A DNA stretch of 64,000 nucleotides from Kocuria sp. (GCA_030524035.1 JAUNHG010000003.1:310001-374000); one strand, 5' to 3'. Positions 38,101 to 47,538 are shown, counted from the first letter of the stretch. Notes: a model not told the origin generated them from the letters alone. Numbers and translations are program-made.

Positions 38101-38364
38101 TCACGGGCGTCCCTTGTTCTTCTTCCGCCGATACACCGCAGCAGCGACCACTAGCCCGATCACAATACCCACACCCCCGGCAACAGACACCCACATGGCA
38201 GCATGCCCCAAGGGAATAGCCATCAACAGCCCAATAATCACGCCCGGCACAGCGCCCGCGACCATGCCAATCGCCAAATAGGTGTATTCCTGATCCGCGC
38301 TAGTACGCGACGAAGCGCTGTAATCCCGGGGAGGTTGTGCAGGTGGACGACCATGAGATTCCAT
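38101..38364 (-). CDS. Small two-helix membrane protein
   Basis: 87 residues: polar head (1-27), two hydrophobic Gly/Ala/Val-rich helices (about 29-51 and 56-78), and a basic tail YRRKKNKGRP. The topology suggests both ends in the cytoplasm. It converges with the Nudix fusion gene with 10 bases between. No family assigned. Confidence 0.65.
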   Translation of the reverse strand: MESHGRPPAQPPRDYSASSRTSADQEYTYLAIGMVAGAVPGVIIGLLMAIPLGHAAMWVSVAGGVGIVIGLVVAAAVYRRKKNKGRP

Positions 38365-38402
38365 ACCAACAGCCTACCCAGCCACCGGACAGATCGCTTG
38401 TG

Positions 38403-39260
38403 CTACCGATAGGTGTAGAACCCGTCAAGTGGCATGGCATGAATGGAATGAACAACGGTGCCTTCCTCCGGGTTTAATGCTGAAATCATGCGGTCACCAC
38501 CTAAGAAAATTCCCACATGTGCCCCGTTATTCTGCGACACCAAATCCCCCGGACGTGGCGATGCCGTGGGGGTAGCTGCCGCAAATTGGTCCCACGTGAC
38601 ACGAGGAATCTCCAGACCATGGCGGGCATACACCCACTGCACATAACCGGAGCAATCCCAGGCCATAAAGTCAGTGCCACCCCACACATAAGCGCCGCCC
38701 AGCCCCTGATAAGCAGTTTCCAGGATTTCTTGATCTGATACCCCGGACGCCGGAAGGCTTATGGGTTGTGTTGCCTGATGATTTACCTCAGCGCTGAAGG
38801 GGGCAGCAGCCACAGCTGCAAGGTCTGCCATACCCACATCCGGTGTCGCAGTGACGATGTCCTCGCCGGAAGGCGCCGCGCTCCACAACGCGGTGGGGAT
38901 GATCTGTGGTGATTCAGGGACATCGGCAGAGCTGCTGGTGGCGCCGTCGGCATACACAAAAGTCACGACGCCTTGCGCATCAGTGGACCAGGAAAACGTC
39001 CAGTTGTTAGCGTCCGCAGCCGCTCGGTCAAACCCGGCGTCGTCAGGCACCGTTCCCGTGACCGTAGCCCATCCAGGAAACTCCACAGGAGCGGCCTGCG
39101 CCGGTGCGGCACTGAGGGCCGCTGCACCCAGGCCAATGGCGCTACCAACCATCCACGGATGTTTCAGACGTTCACGCTCTCCAACACAGCGCACATCAAC
39201 TGTGGGTGCGGTAAAGCACCACCCTGTGTCGGTTACGGCAGCGGGCAAACAACGAGCCAT
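38403..39260 (-). CDS. Secreted NlpC/P60 peptidase
   Basis: Peptidoglycan endopeptidase of the NlpC/P60 cysteine-peptidase family, 285 residues. A long N-terminal region precedes the hydrophobic signal (about 37-52), with an AQA cleavage-like site near residue 56. Residues about 60-160 are low complexity linker. The catalytic domain has AYVWGGTDFMAWDCSGYVQWVYARHG (nucleophile Cys203), NNGAHVGIFLGG (catalytic His) and ISALNPEEG (third residue). AGAGGAA precedes ATG 39260. Confidence 0.92.
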   Translation of the reverse strand: MARCLPAAVTDTGWCFTAPTVDVRCVGERERLKHPWMVGSAIGLGAAALSAAPAQAAPVEFPGWATVTGTVPDDAGFDRAAADANNWTFSWSTDAQGVVTFVYADGATSSSADVPESPQIIPTALWSAAPSGEDIVTATPDVGMADLAAVAAAPFSAEVNHQATQPISLPASGVSDQEILETAYQGLGGAYVWGGTDFMAWDCSGYVQWVYARHGLEIPRVTWDQFAAATPTASPRPGDLVSQNNGAHVGIFLGGDRMISALNPEEGTVVHSIHAMPLDGFYTYR

Positions 39261-39371
39261 GGTGGGTTCCTCTCAACGTGTTGTCACGAAGCCATCAATA
39301 TTTCAGAATCGATGACCCAGAGAGGGCGCGCTGTGGAAAATCTGTGGAAAACTACGCTAAGCTCCTTGAGT

Positions 39372-40121
39372 TCACAAAGAAGCCACACACAACGCCTGCG
39401 CCACTTGTGGAGATATCTGGACTTCCACAGCCGAGGCAGCATGGTCATCAGCAACACGACGAATCAGCACCCAGTCATCGCCATCGTCAGCAAATTCCGC
39501 GTGGAAAACCGTGCCGATCATCACCCCAGCCTCCGACAGGGTGTCCAGCGAAACGCCATCTGCCTGAACCACTTCCGGAACCCCATACAGAACAAAGGGC
39601 CCCACAGCTCCTTCCTTCAATAACGTCAGCAGCCTGGGTGTATCAGCCAAGGCTCCCGTCGGAACAGCTAAAAGAGCCTCGACAGCAGCCTGATGATCCT
39701 GCGCCTTCAAACCGTCCAATCCCGGGATTGGCATGCCATACGGAGAAGAATCTGGGGCATCCAACAACACCATGAGGCGGCGTTCGACATCCTCGCTCAT
39801 CACATGCTCCCATCGGCATGCTTCGTCGTGCACCTGGGATAGTTCCAAGCCGATCACATCAGCCAGTAAGCGCTCCGCCAACCGATGCTTGCGCATAACC
39901 TTCACCGCTGTTTCCCGTCCGGCATCGGTCAGAGCGATTCGACGGTCAGGCATGACAGTGAGCAAACCATCACGTTCCATTCGGGACACTGTCTGAGAAA
40001 CCGTGGGACCGGAATGATCCAGGCGCTCCACAATACGCGCCCGCATGGGGGGAATGCCTTCCTCCTCCAGCTCAAGCACGGTGCGCAAATACATCTCCGT
40101 TGTGTCGATCAAATCAGTCAC
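39372..40121 (-). CDS. DtxR/IdeR-family metal-dependent repressor
   Basis: Iron- or manganese-dependent repressor, 249 residues. N-terminal winged helix (VTDLIDTTEMYLRTVLELEEEGIPPMRARIVERLDHSGPTVSQTVSRMERDGLL, listed here as its landmark residues 1-54), a metal and dimer domain with Cys, His and Glu in SQVHDEACRWEHVMSEDVERRLMVL, and a C-terminal SH3-like domain. GTG 40121 has AGGAG eight bases upstream; the GTG three codons earlier is less likely. The MbfA gene at 29.0 kb is a plausible physiological partner, but no binding box was found there. Confidence 0.9.
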   Translation of the reverse strand: MTDLIDTTEMYLRTVLELEEEGIPPMRARIVERLDHSGPTVSQTVSRMERDGLLTVMPDRRIALTDAGRETAVKVMRKHRLAERLLADVIGLELSQVHDEACRWEHVMSEDVERRLMVLLDAPDSSPYGMPIPGLDGLKAQDHQAAVEALLAVPTGALADTPRLLTLLKEGAVGPFVLYGVPEVVQADGVSLDTLSEAGVMIGTVFHAEFADDGDDWVLIRRVADDHAASAVEVQISPQVAQALCVASL

Positions 40122-40296
40122 GGAAAACACTCCTGCACGGAAAACTTGGGCCTCTCACAGCACCAATGGCACATTCATCAACCTGCGCTCAACCACAAAC
40201 GGGGACCCAAAGACTAATCTGGCCACGTTGCCCAGCAAGGCCTGGGCGCAATGATTGTATCCGCACACCGTACAACCGCCCGCACGGAGGCCACAG

Positions 40297-41436
40297 TTGC
40301 CACACTCCATCGCAATTCCCCAGCATCTCCTGCCATCTGACGGGCGTTTCGGTTCCGGTCCATCCAAGGTCCGCCGCGAACAGGTGGAAGCGTTAACTTC
40401 GGCCGCTCATAATGTGCTGGGCACCTCCCACCGTCAGGCACCGGTCAAGGACATGGTGGGAAGAATCCGCGAAGGACTCAAAGAATTTTTCCGCCTGCCG
40501 GATGGTTACGACGTACTGTGCGGAATGGGTGGTGCTACCACCTTCTGGGACGCCGCCGCCTACGGATTAGTGCAGCACCGCGCCCAGCATGCAGCCTTTG
40601 GCGAATTTGGCAACAAATTCGCCACCGTCACGAACAATGCCCCTTTCTTAGAACCCTCAACCATCCGCTCCGCACCGGCAGGAAGCTGCATTGAGGTGAT
40701 CGCTGAGGACGGTGTGGATGTTTATGCCTGGCCCCATAACGAAACCTCCACCGGCGTCATGGCTCCGGTCGCACGCCCCCATGGTGTACGCCGCGCCGTT
40801 GCAGGCGACGACTCCCCCCTGATCCTGGTAGATGCCACATCCGCAGCGGGCGGCACCACAGTAGACATAGCGGAAACGGACGTCTACTACTTTTCCCCCC
40901 AAAAGAATTTTGCATCCGATGGCGGCCTATGGTTCGGGACGTTCTCACCGGCAGCCATTGAACGAATTCAACGCATCAATGCTTCTGATCGTTGGATTCC
41001 CGAGTCTCTGTCCCTGCACGCCGCACTGGAAAACTCCAGGAAAAACCAAACCCTCAACACCCCAGGTTTAGCCGGTCTCATCATGCTGGAAAACCAAGTC
41101 CGTTGGCTCAACGACCATGGCGGCATGTCCTGGGCTGCCGCCCGTGCCCGGGAGTCCTCCAACCGCGTGTACACATGGGCTGAGTCCCGCGATTTTGCCA
41201 CCCCATTCGTAGCGGACCCGCAGTACCGCTCCACCGTCGTAACCACCGTGGACTTCCATGAGGACGTCGATGCAACAGCGATCAGCTCGGTGCTGCGCAC
41301 CCATGGGGTGGTGGACGTCGAACCCTACCGGAAGTTAGGCCGTAATCAACTAAGGATCGCCACCTTCACTGCCGTGGACCCTGATGACGTATCCGCGCTG
41401 CTGGACTGCATTGACCTGGTGGTTAACCAACTATGA
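40297..41436 (+). CDS. serC: Phosphoserine aminotransferase
   Basis: PLP enzyme of serine biosynthesis, 379 residues, of the actinobacterial subtype. Family signature LLPSDGRFGSGPSKVRREQ near the N-terminus, GTSHRQAPVKDMVG, HNETSTGVM, ILVDATSAAGG, and the PLP Lys in VYYFSPQKNFASDGGLW. TTG 40297 is chosen because GGAGG lies six bases upstream and the next residues IAIPQHLLPSDGRFG match known SerC starts; the frame extends to 40255. It supplies serine for glyA and purine synthesis. Confidence 0.94.
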   Translation: MPHSIAIPQHLLPSDGRFGSGPSKVRREQVEALTSAAHNVLGTSHRQAPVKDMVGRIREGLKEFFRLPDGYDVLCGMGGATTFWDAAAYGLVQHRAQHAAFGEFGNKFATVTNNAPFLEPSTIRSAPAGSCIEVIAEDGVDVYAWPHNETSTGVMAPVARPHGVRRAVAGDDSPLILVDATSAAGGTTVDIAETDVYYFSPQKNFASDGGLWFGTFSPAAIERIQRINASDRWIPESLSLHAALENSRKNQTLNTPGLAGLIMLENQVRWLNDHGGMSWAAARARESSNRVYTWAESRDFATPFVADPQYRSTVVTTVDFHEDVDATAISSVLRTHGVVDVEPYRKLGRNQLRIATFTAVDPDDVSALLDCIDLVVNQL

Positions 41437-41470
41437 GCCACAAGGCAACCCCTTAAACAACACAAAAACC

Positions 41471-42283
41471 ATGAACCTGACAACTCTTTGGGGAGAAACG
41501 CCCCTCACGGTCATCGCGCTGGTGATCCTGGCAGCGTTAGCGGCTGGGTGGATTGACGCCGTGGTGGGCGGCGGCGGGTTATTGCAGCTACCCGCCCTGA
41601 TCTTGGTACCCGGCATCTCCCCCGTTCAGGCATTGGCCACCAACAAAATGGCTTCTGTCTTCGGCACCACCACCAGCGCAATCACCTGGTTCCGGCGGGT
41701 GACACCCGACCTAAAAACCACCCTGCCCATGGCCCTCATTGCATTGGTGGGCAGTTACGGTGGTGCCAATGTCGCCGCCCTCTTACCTGCTTCTATCTTC
41801 AAGCCCACTATTGTGGTAGCACTGGCCGTGGTGGCTACGGTGACACTCGCCAAACCCGCCTTGGGCGAAACCTTGAAATACACAGGACCCTCCCGTAAGC
41901 ACTACGCACTATCCGGCCTGATTGGCATCGGTATCGGCGTCTATGATGGCGTGATGGGACCGGGCACGGGGACGTTTTTGATCATGGCCCTGATCACCAT
42001 CATTGGTCATGATTTTTTGACGGCAAGTTCCACCGCCAAGATGGTTAATGTAGCTACCAACATTGGTGCCCTAGCGTTTTTTATCCCCCAAGGGCATGTG
42101 TTATGGGCTCTGGGGCTGGCCATGGGGGTGGCCAATATGGTGGGGGGCTACGCGGGATCGCGCATGGCAGTGGCCAAAGGCAACCGGTTCATCCGCGCTG
42201 CGTTTCTGGTGGTGGTTACCGTCTTAATCGTCAAACTTGGGTACGACGTCTGGGGAGAAAACCTAGTGCCCAGCCTCCACTAA
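41471..42283 (+). CDS. TSUP (TauE/SafE) family membrane transporter
   Basis: Sulfite/sulfonate-type exporter family, 270 residues with about eight helices. The family hallmark AAGWIDAVVGGGGLLQLPALIL is near the N-terminus, repeated in the second half as GVYDGVMGPGTGTFLI, reflecting the internal duplication. Other conserved segments are ATNKMASVFGTTTSAITWF and STAKMVNVATNIGALAFF. ATG 41471 is taken as start; the frame continues upstream through the serC end without a convincing site. Substrate cannot be assigned. Confidence 0.88.
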   Translation: MNLTTLWGETPLTVIALVILAALAAGWIDAVVGGGGLLQLPALILVPGISPVQALATNKMASVFGTTTSAITWFRRVTPDLKTTLPMALIALVGSYGGANVAALLPASIFKPTIVVALAVVATVTLAKPALGETLKYTGPSRKHYALSGLIGIGIGVYDGVMGPGTGTFLIMALITIIGHDFLTASSTAKMVNVATNIGALAFFIPQGHVLWALGLAMGVANMVGGYAGSRMAVAKGNRFIRAAFLVVVTVLIVKLGYDVWGENLVPSLH

Positions 42284-42322
42284 CTGATGATTCGTCAGGG
42301 TGAAACGGAGTTGCTGTGTTGA

Positions 42323-42775
42323 TCAAGGTGTTGACCAACCCGGCTCAGCGTCAACATCCTCTTCGTCAACGTCTTCTTCCGCTGCACGTTCTTCATCACT
42401 GAGGCGCTCAGACCACGGAACCCATTGTGGGGCCAAAAGCGCTCGTTCCGACGGCAAAAGTCCAGTCTCGCAGACCGTCGGCACAGATTGGCGCGCCGCC
42501 CGAGCAATCGTGACGTACCACTCCCAGTCACGGTAGCCCCGCTTGGTGGAAGTGAAGTAGTGAGTCACCAGGCGTTCGCCGTCAGCCACCACACGATGCC
42601 CATCGCCAATGTGTTCCGCCGGCACCAATTCCTGAAGTGCACTCACGGCAAACTCCTTGGCCTGGGCAAGCTTCTGATCTAAGGGTGGTTTACGTCGGAT
42701 ACGAACTCCGCCGGAAACACCCTCCACAGCATCCGAATCCGAAGGCGCATCGTCAGACACAACGCGTTTAGGCAT
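42323..42775 (-). CDS. DUF3027 protein
   Basis: Actinobacterial DUF3027 family, 150 residues, function unknown. Core: LDQKLAQAKEFAVSALQELVPAEHIGDGHRVVADGERLVTHYFTSTKRGYRDWEWYVTIAR, ending in an acidic, disordered-looking tail. ATG 42775 has GAGGGG four bases upstream. The stop of the cold-shock gene lies nine bases upstream of it (42784), so the two are probably cotranscribed. Similar gene neighbours in M. tuberculosis are Rv0883c and serC (Rv0884c). Confidence 0.86.
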   Translation of the reverse strand: MPKRVVSDDAPSDSDAVEGVSGGVRIRRKPPLDQKLAQAKEFAVSALQELVPAEHIGDGHRVVADGERLVTHYFTSTKRGYRDWEWYVTIARAARQSVPTVCETGLLPSERALLAPQWVPWSERLSDEERAAEEDVDEEDVDAEPGWSTP

Positions 42776-42783
42776 AAAACCCC

Positions 42784-43167
42784 TCAAACATCCAGGTTGT
42801 CAGCGACGGTGCGCAGAATGGTCGCAATCTTCTTGCTGTGCGCTCGGTCTGGGTACTTGCCACGCTGCAAACCACCGGAAATGTCATCCAATAATTTGAT
42901 CAAGTCCTCGTTGATCACGGCCATTCGTTGCGCAGGCATACGGGTGTTCTTTGCCACGGACGGGGTCCGTTCAATCACCGTGGCAGACAGCGCAGAGGGG
43001 CCACGACGACCGTCGGCTATTCCGAACTCCATCCGCGTTCCCGGCGCAACCGTATTCACACCGGCCGGTAATGCGCTGGCATGCAGAAATACTTCCGCGC
43101 CGTCGTCACTTGCCAGGAATCCAAATCCTTTGTCAGCATCGAACCACTTGACCTTGCCAGTGGGCAC
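42784..43167 (-). CDS. Cold-shock protein with C-terminal extension
   Basis: 127 residues. The first 65 form a nucleic-acid-binding cold-shock domain: GKVKWFDADKGFGFLASDDGAEVFLHASAL with RNP1-type KGFGFL and RNP2-type VFLHAS. The remaining 60 residues (DLIKLLDDISGGLQRGKYPDRAHSKKIATILRTVADNL) are helical and are not part of the small CspA type but occur in actinobacterial relatives. It is followed at once by DUF3027. Confidence 0.9.
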   Translation of the reverse strand: MPTGKVKWFDADKGFGFLASDDGAEVFLHASALPAGVNTVAPGTRMEFGIADGRRGPSALSATVIERTPSVAKNTRMPAQRMAVINEDLIKLLDDISGGLQRGKYPDRAHSKKIATILRTVADNLDV

Positions 43168-43342
43168 TTTTTTCGACCTCAGTTCTTGTGGTGATCCATG
43201 TGTTGCAGCAGATCAACTCGGACCGCGACGAGCCCAGGACCTGTTACACACCAGCCTAGTTCAGTTGTGTGTCACGGCTAAGCACGGCCCACCCGTGACG
43301 TCAGGACAATTAACGCGGCCACCCAGCAGTATTCTGGTGAAT

Positions 43343-43642
43343 ATGTCCGCCAGCAACCATTCCGCCGCACGCCCTACCCCGGACCCACGCCATGAACCTA
43401 CTGACGGACGTCTGGAGTCGAGGGCCGGAACACCCTCTGGTATGAACTTGTGGGGGTGGCTTGCGGTGGCGTTATTTATCACCTCCGGGATTGCCCTCAG
43501 CATCATGCTGATTTTCACATGGATTTCTGGAGGGGAACCGGTGTGGCCTTGGTTCACACGGTACGCGTATTTCGCCTTCCCAGCAGCTTTCCTATGCCTT
43601 CTGCTGGCTTTACTGCAAAACCTGCTCCAGCGCCTCCGCTGA
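43343..43642 (+). CDS. Small two-helix membrane protein
   Basis: 99 residues: polar Pro/Arg-rich head (1-33), two hydrophobic helices (about 35-60 and 70-95), very short ends. The -10-like TATTCT (43330-43335) lies seven bases before ATG 43343, so the mRNA may be leaderless. A longer reading frame exists upstream but runs antisense to the cold-shock gene. It is 45 bases before thymidine kinase. No function assigned. Confidence 0.65.
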   Translation: MSASNHSAARPTPDPRHEPTDGRLESRAGTPSGMNLWGWLAVALFITSGIALSIMLIFTWISGGEPVWPWFTRYAYFAFPAAFLCLLLALLQNLLQRLR

Positions 43643-43687
43643 AACTCACCAAAAGATCCCTGCGCGCGTGAGGAGAACACGAATACC

Positions 43688-44308
43688 GTGGCAAAACTGT
43701 ATTTCCGCCATGGCGCCATGAATTCCGGTAAGTCCACGGCCCTGCTGCAAGCAGCCTTCAACTATGAAGAACGTGGACAACGCGTCCTGCTGGCCAAAGC
43801 TCAGGTAGATACTAAGGGAGACACCCAAGTCATATCCCGTCTCGGCATTTCCCGCACGGTGGATCTGCTAGTGGAACCGGCAGACAACCTCCGCGCCAGA
43901 TTCCGCGCCCTGGCAGCAGGGGTGGAGCCCGAAGCGCTTGTGGATAATCTTTCCCTACCCCCGGTGGCGTGTCTGTTAGTGGACGAAGCCCAATTTCTCA
44001 CCCCAGAACAGGTGGAAGACTTGTTACGTATTGCGGTCCTCGATGACGTCCCCGTCCTCGCCTACGGAATCCGCACAGACTTTCGCACCCGCTCCTTCCC
44101 TGGATCAGCACGGTTATTGGAGCTGGCCCACTCCTTAGAGGAACTCAAAACCATCTGTCGTTGCGGGCGCAAAGCCATCTTCAATCCACGCCGCATCAAC
44201 GGAACATTTGTGTTCACCGGCGATCAAGTGGCCATTGACGGGGACGCACAATATGAATCACTGTGTGCAACCTGCTACTTGCAGTTTTCGGGTGGCCTCT
44301 TGGGGTGA
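43688..44308 (+). CDS. tdk: Thymidine kinase (type II)
   Basis: Deoxythymidine salvage kinase, 206 residues. Walker A GAMNSGKST (9-17), Walker B LLVDEAQF, the flexible-loop region YGIRTDFRTRSFPGSARLLEL, and zinc-lasso cysteines ICRCGRKA and CATC. GAGGAG precedes the GTG start at 43688 by 11 bases. Length is normal for the family. Confidence 0.95.
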   Translation: MAKLYFRHGAMNSGKSTALLQAAFNYEERGQRVLLAKAQVDTKGDTQVISRLGISRTVDLLVEPADNLRARFRALAAGVEPEALVDNLSLPPVACLLVDEAQFLTPEQVEDLLRIAVLDDVPVLAYGIRTDFRTRSFPGSARLLELAHSLEELKTICRCGRKAIFNPRRINGTFVFTGDQVAIDGDAQYESLCATCYLQFSGGLLG

Positions 44309-44411
44309 TCTGAGACAGGCAAACGCCACCTTGCGAGACCCCCTGAATCACACAGGCAGAACATCTACCCGTCACAGTTGCCTCACAGAAAACGTGGAGA
44401 CAATCATTTCC

Positions 44412-45122
44412 GTGAATATCAAAACTCCTGAAGCGAAACTGTTGGTCGTTGACGACGAACCCAACATCCTTGAGTTGCTGGCTACTTCCCTGCGCTTCGC
44501 CGGGTTCGACGTCGTGACGGCCACCAACGGCCGTGACGCCATCACCAAGGCTGAGCAGGAGAACCCAGATTTAGCGGTGCTCGATGTCATGCTGCCAGAC
44601 CTGGATGGCTTCGCAGTGACTCGTAAACTCCGCACAGAAGGCCGCACCTTCCCAATCGTGTTCTTGACCGCCAAGGACGACACCGAAGACAAGGTTCAGG
44701 GCCTCACGGTGGGGGGGGATGACTACGTCACCAAACCCTTCAGTCTGGATGAAGTAGTAGCCCGCATCCGGGCTGTGCTACGTCGCACGCAGCCCGCCGA
44801 GGACGATGACTCCCGCCTGCGAGTCGATGATCTTGTTCTCGACGATGACGCCCACGAGGTCTTTCGCGGAGACCGAGAAATCGACCTCTCCCCCACCGAG
44901 TTCAAACTGCTGCGCTACCTGATGCTCAACCCAAATCGGGTGTTATCTAAAGCCCAGATTCTGGATTATGTGTGGGAGTACGACTTCAACGGTGATGCGT
45001 CCATTGTGGAGTCCTATATCTCTTACCTTCGCCGCAAGATCGACAACGACCCTGACTTACCGGCCCTCATCCACACCAAGCGCGGCGTGGGATACCTACT
45101 GCGCACCGCAAATAAACACTGA
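44412..45122 (+). CDS. OmpR/PhoP-family response regulator
   Basis: DNA-binding response regulator, 236 residues. Receiver domain LLVVDDEPNILELL with acidic pocket, phosphorylated Asp58 in AVLDVMLPDLDG, switch Thr in FLTAKDD, and conserved Lys in VTKPFSLDE. The C-terminal winged helix (about 135-236) has LSPTEFKLLRYLMLNPNRVLSKAQIL and SYLRRKID. GTG 44412 is taken as start; the upstream frame overlaps tdk. It is 53 bases before its sensor kinase. Nearest described relatives include TcrX/PrrA-like and MprA-like regulators, but symbol is left open. Confidence 0.94.
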   Translation: MNIKTPEAKLLVVDDEPNILELLATSLRFAGFDVVTATNGRDAITKAEQENPDLAVLDVMLPDLDGFAVTRKLRTEGRTFPIVFLTAKDDTEDKVQGLTVGGDDYVTKPFSLDEVVARIRAVLRRTQPAEDDDSRLRVDDLVLDDDAHEVFRGDREIDLSPTEFKLLRYLMLNPNRVLSKAQILDYVWEYDFNGDASIVESYISYLRRKIDNDPDLPALIHTKRGVGYLLRTANKH

Positions 45123-45175
45123 CGACGGCTGTCTGTCTTTGACCGGACGTGGCTCCTGAAGGACCATGAACCACA

Positions 45176-46717
45176 GTGGAAACCTTGGTAACTCGCTGGC
45201 AAGCGTCATCACTGCGAACGCAGTTGATGGCGCTGACCGGCATGCTGCTCGCCGTCAGTATCGCAGTCACCAGTTTTGTGGCCATTTCGGTACTCCGTGA
45301 TTCCTTGATCAGGACTATCGACGAAAGTCTCCAGGCTTCCCTGCACCCGGTGTCTACGGCCTTGATGTCGGAAATGACCGGCAGTCCTTCAGAAACCGTG
45401 CCCCACCAAGGGTATTTGCTGTCAGAGGACGCCGAAGTCATCGCACACGTTGACTCCACGGGGCGGAACGCCACGCTGCCCACCTCACAACCGGACCTTT
45501 CTAAATTCACCCGGGATATGGCCGCACACTCTGGACAGGTGGGGGTCACTGTCTCCTCGGCCGATGGCTCTGAGAGTTCATGGCGGGTGGTCGCAGCCCC
45601 TCAAGCCAGAACCAGTTACACGGTGGTGGTGGCTGAGCCCCTGGGAGATACCAACGGTTTGGTATCAGCAATCACCCTGTTGACGCTCAGTTTCGGCGCT
45701 GCCACCCTACTGGCCGCCCTGGTGGTGGGATGGCTACTCATCACCAGAGCTTTCCGACCGTTGAAAGAGGTTGAACAAACCGCAGCCAAGATCGCTGAAG
45801 GTGACCTCTCCCGCCGAATGGTTGGCTATAACTCCCAAACGGAGCTCGGGCAGCTATCAACGTCCTTAAACAGGATGCTTGGCCATATCGAGGACGCCTT
45901 TGATGCTCGTAAGAACTCAGAAGCGAGATTGCGGCAGTTTGTGGCCGATGCTTCCCACGAACTGCGCACCCCCTTGGTCTCTATCCGGGGATACTCGGAG
46001 CTCTACCGCCACGGAGCACTCAAGGACCCCGAACAGACCGCACAAGCGATGGGCAGGATCGAAGCGGAATCCACCCGCATGACCCAGTTGGTCGAAGACT
46101 TACTGTCCCTGGCTCGTTTAGACAGCAAACGAGAACTCGTGACCTCTGACGTCGATCTTTTGGTGCTGGCCCATGACGCCGCAGCTGATTTTGCAGCTTC
46201 TAGTCCTGACCGGAAGATCACGGTGACAAACCTGGATGACGGCCCGGCCACCCCCGTGTGGACGCGTGGAGAAGAAGCCAAACTACGCCAGGTGGTGGCC
46301 AACCTCATGACCAATGCAGTGCGGTACACACCACAAGGCAGCGCCTTACAGATCCTCACCGGGACCGTTCCTGTGACGGGGGTGCCCAGCGATCAACGCC
46401 CCCCCGAACCGGGCACGTACTCCGCATCGGGGTCGCTAGCACAAATCAAGATCCGTGACCACGGCCCAGGCATCAAAGGCAAGGACCGCACCAAAGTGTT
46501 TGAGCGTTTTTACCGCGCCGATACTTCACGCACCCGCGAAACCGGTGGTACGGGGCTTGGGCTGTCCATCGTTTCCGCAGTGATCACCCAACACGGGGGA
46601 ACAGTCACTTTGGAAGACACACCAGGGGGCGGGGCAACTTTTGTGGTGTCTTTACCCAGCGCAGCAGCCCCTGAACCACCACCAGAATCCCAAGAAGATT
46701 TTGGGGAGCCCTTCTGA
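45176..46717 (+). CDS. Membrane sensor histidine kinase
   Basis: Partner of the preceding regulator, 513 residues. First helix about 14-40, extracytoplasmic sensor region about 41-155 of about 115 residues, second helix about 165-190, HAMP linker (RPLKEVEQTAAKIAEGDLSRRM), dimerisation/phosphoacceptor domain ADASHELRTPLVSIRGYSELYRHG with His261, and ATP-binding domain with NLMTNAVRYTPQGS (N box), DHGPGIKGKDRTKVFERFYR (G1/F boxes) and GTGLGLSIV (G2). The GTG start is 12 bases after GAAGGA. Signal unknown. Confidence 0.94.
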   Translation: METLVTRWQASSLRTQLMALTGMLLAVSIAVTSFVAISVLRDSLIRTIDESLQASLHPVSTALMSEMTGSPSETVPHQGYLLSEDAEVIAHVDSTGRNATLPTSQPDLSKFTRDMAAHSGQVGVTVSSADGSESSWRVVAAPQARTSYTVVVAEPLGDTNGLVSAITLLTLSFGAATLLAALVVGWLLITRAFRPLKEVEQTAAKIAEGDLSRRMVGYNSQTELGQLSTSLNRMLGHIEDAFDARKNSEARLRQFVADASHELRTPLVSIRGYSELYRHGALKDPEQTAQAMGRIEAESTRMTQLVEDLLSLARLDSKRELVTSDVDLLVLAHDAAADFAASSPDRKITVTNLDDGPATPVWTRGEEAKLRQVVANLMTNAVRYTPQGSALQILTGTVPVTGVPSDQRPPEPGTYSASGSLAQIKIRDHGPGIKGKDRTKVFERFYRADTSRTRETGGTGLGLSIVSAVITQHGGTVTLEDTPGGGATFVVSLPSAAAPEPPPESQEDFGEPF

Positions 46718-46719
46718 AC

Positions 46720-47538
46720 TCATGTTTCTGCTGTGGCCTGGTAGTGGGATAGCAGCCAGGCGCCTGATTTTTCCAGGGTCCATAGAGAAGCCTGGACAGT
46801 GGGCTGTGTCCGTGGATCTCTGCCCACCACGTGTGTGGAAATCAGCACCGCCTGCGACCCCATGGTTAAGGTCTGCACCACATGGACGTCGGCATCAGGA
46901 TCTCCCACTCCCATAGATTCTGGCTCAATTGGGCGCCCGTCGATCCCAATCAACAGAGCCTGTGGGTCAATAGCGCTGGATGACACCCCGTGATGTAGGC
47001 GCCGCAGCTCGCACTCCAACGCTTCCTGCTCCGGGGTTTTTAACGAAGTTAACGACTCATCACGGTGCTCAAGGCCTGGTCCTTGGTCAGGTTTTTGTCC
47101 TGCTTGGAAAGCCTTGGCGGCTGCATTGGCACGGGCGTCAGCGGCTTCGTTTAAAGGATGCCCGGCGTGACCTTTCACCCATTCAAAGGTGACATCTCGG
47201 TCGGTGAGTGCTGCGTCCAGAGCCTGCATGAGCTCAATGTTGAGGACTGGTTTGCCGTCCTTTTTCTTCCACCCCCTCTTCTTCCACCCCGGCATCCACG
47301 TGGTGATGGAGTTGATCACGTACTGGCTATCGCACAGTATCTGTAACGGCTCATCGACGTGAGCGGTGGACTCCAGCAGATCTAAAACCGCTTTGAGTTC
47401 CCCCATATTGTTCGTGCCATGTTCCCACCCACCAGCACGCCATCTGCTGTCGTCGATGTACCAGGCCCATCCTGCCGGCCCCGGATTTCCGAGCGCGGAG
47501 CCATCAGCAGCTGCGATGATCGTCATGACAACAACCAT
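46720..47538 (-). CDS. rnhA: Ribonuclease HI fused to an NTF2-like (DUF4440-type) domain
   Basis: 272 residues. The first about 145 are RNase HI, with metal ligands in AAADGSALGNPG, NNMGELKAVL, ILCDSQYVIN and GHPLNEAADARA, and the basic handle region PGWKKRGWKKKDGKP. After a linker, residues about 170-270 (EALECELRRLHHG ... IGIDGRPIEPESMG ... VSTHVVGRDPRTQ-like ... WTLEKSGAWLLSHYQ) resemble the NTF2/SnoaL-like fold of DUF4440. ATG 47538 has GGGAG seven bases upstream; ATG 47526 is an alternative. It converges with the sensor kinase with two bases between stops. Confidence 0.88.
   Translation of the reverse strand: MVVVMTIIAAADGSALGNPGPAGWAWYIDDSRWRAGGWEHGTNNMGELKAVLDLLESTAHVDEPLQILCDSQYVINSITTWMPGWKKRGWKKKDGKPVLNIELMQALDAALTDRDVTFEWVKGHAGHPLNEAADARANAAAKAFQAGQKPDQGPGLEHRDESLTSLKTPEQEALECELRRLHHGVSSSAIDPQALLIGIDGRPIEPESMGVGDPDADVHVVQTLTMGSQAVLISTHVVGRDPRTQPTVQASLWTLEKSGAWLLSHYQATAET

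Noticed and set aside
42797-43642. 281-codon plus-strand frame
   Set aside because: The first 180 codons are antisense to the cold-shock gene. Only the last 99 codons, from ATG 43343, look real.
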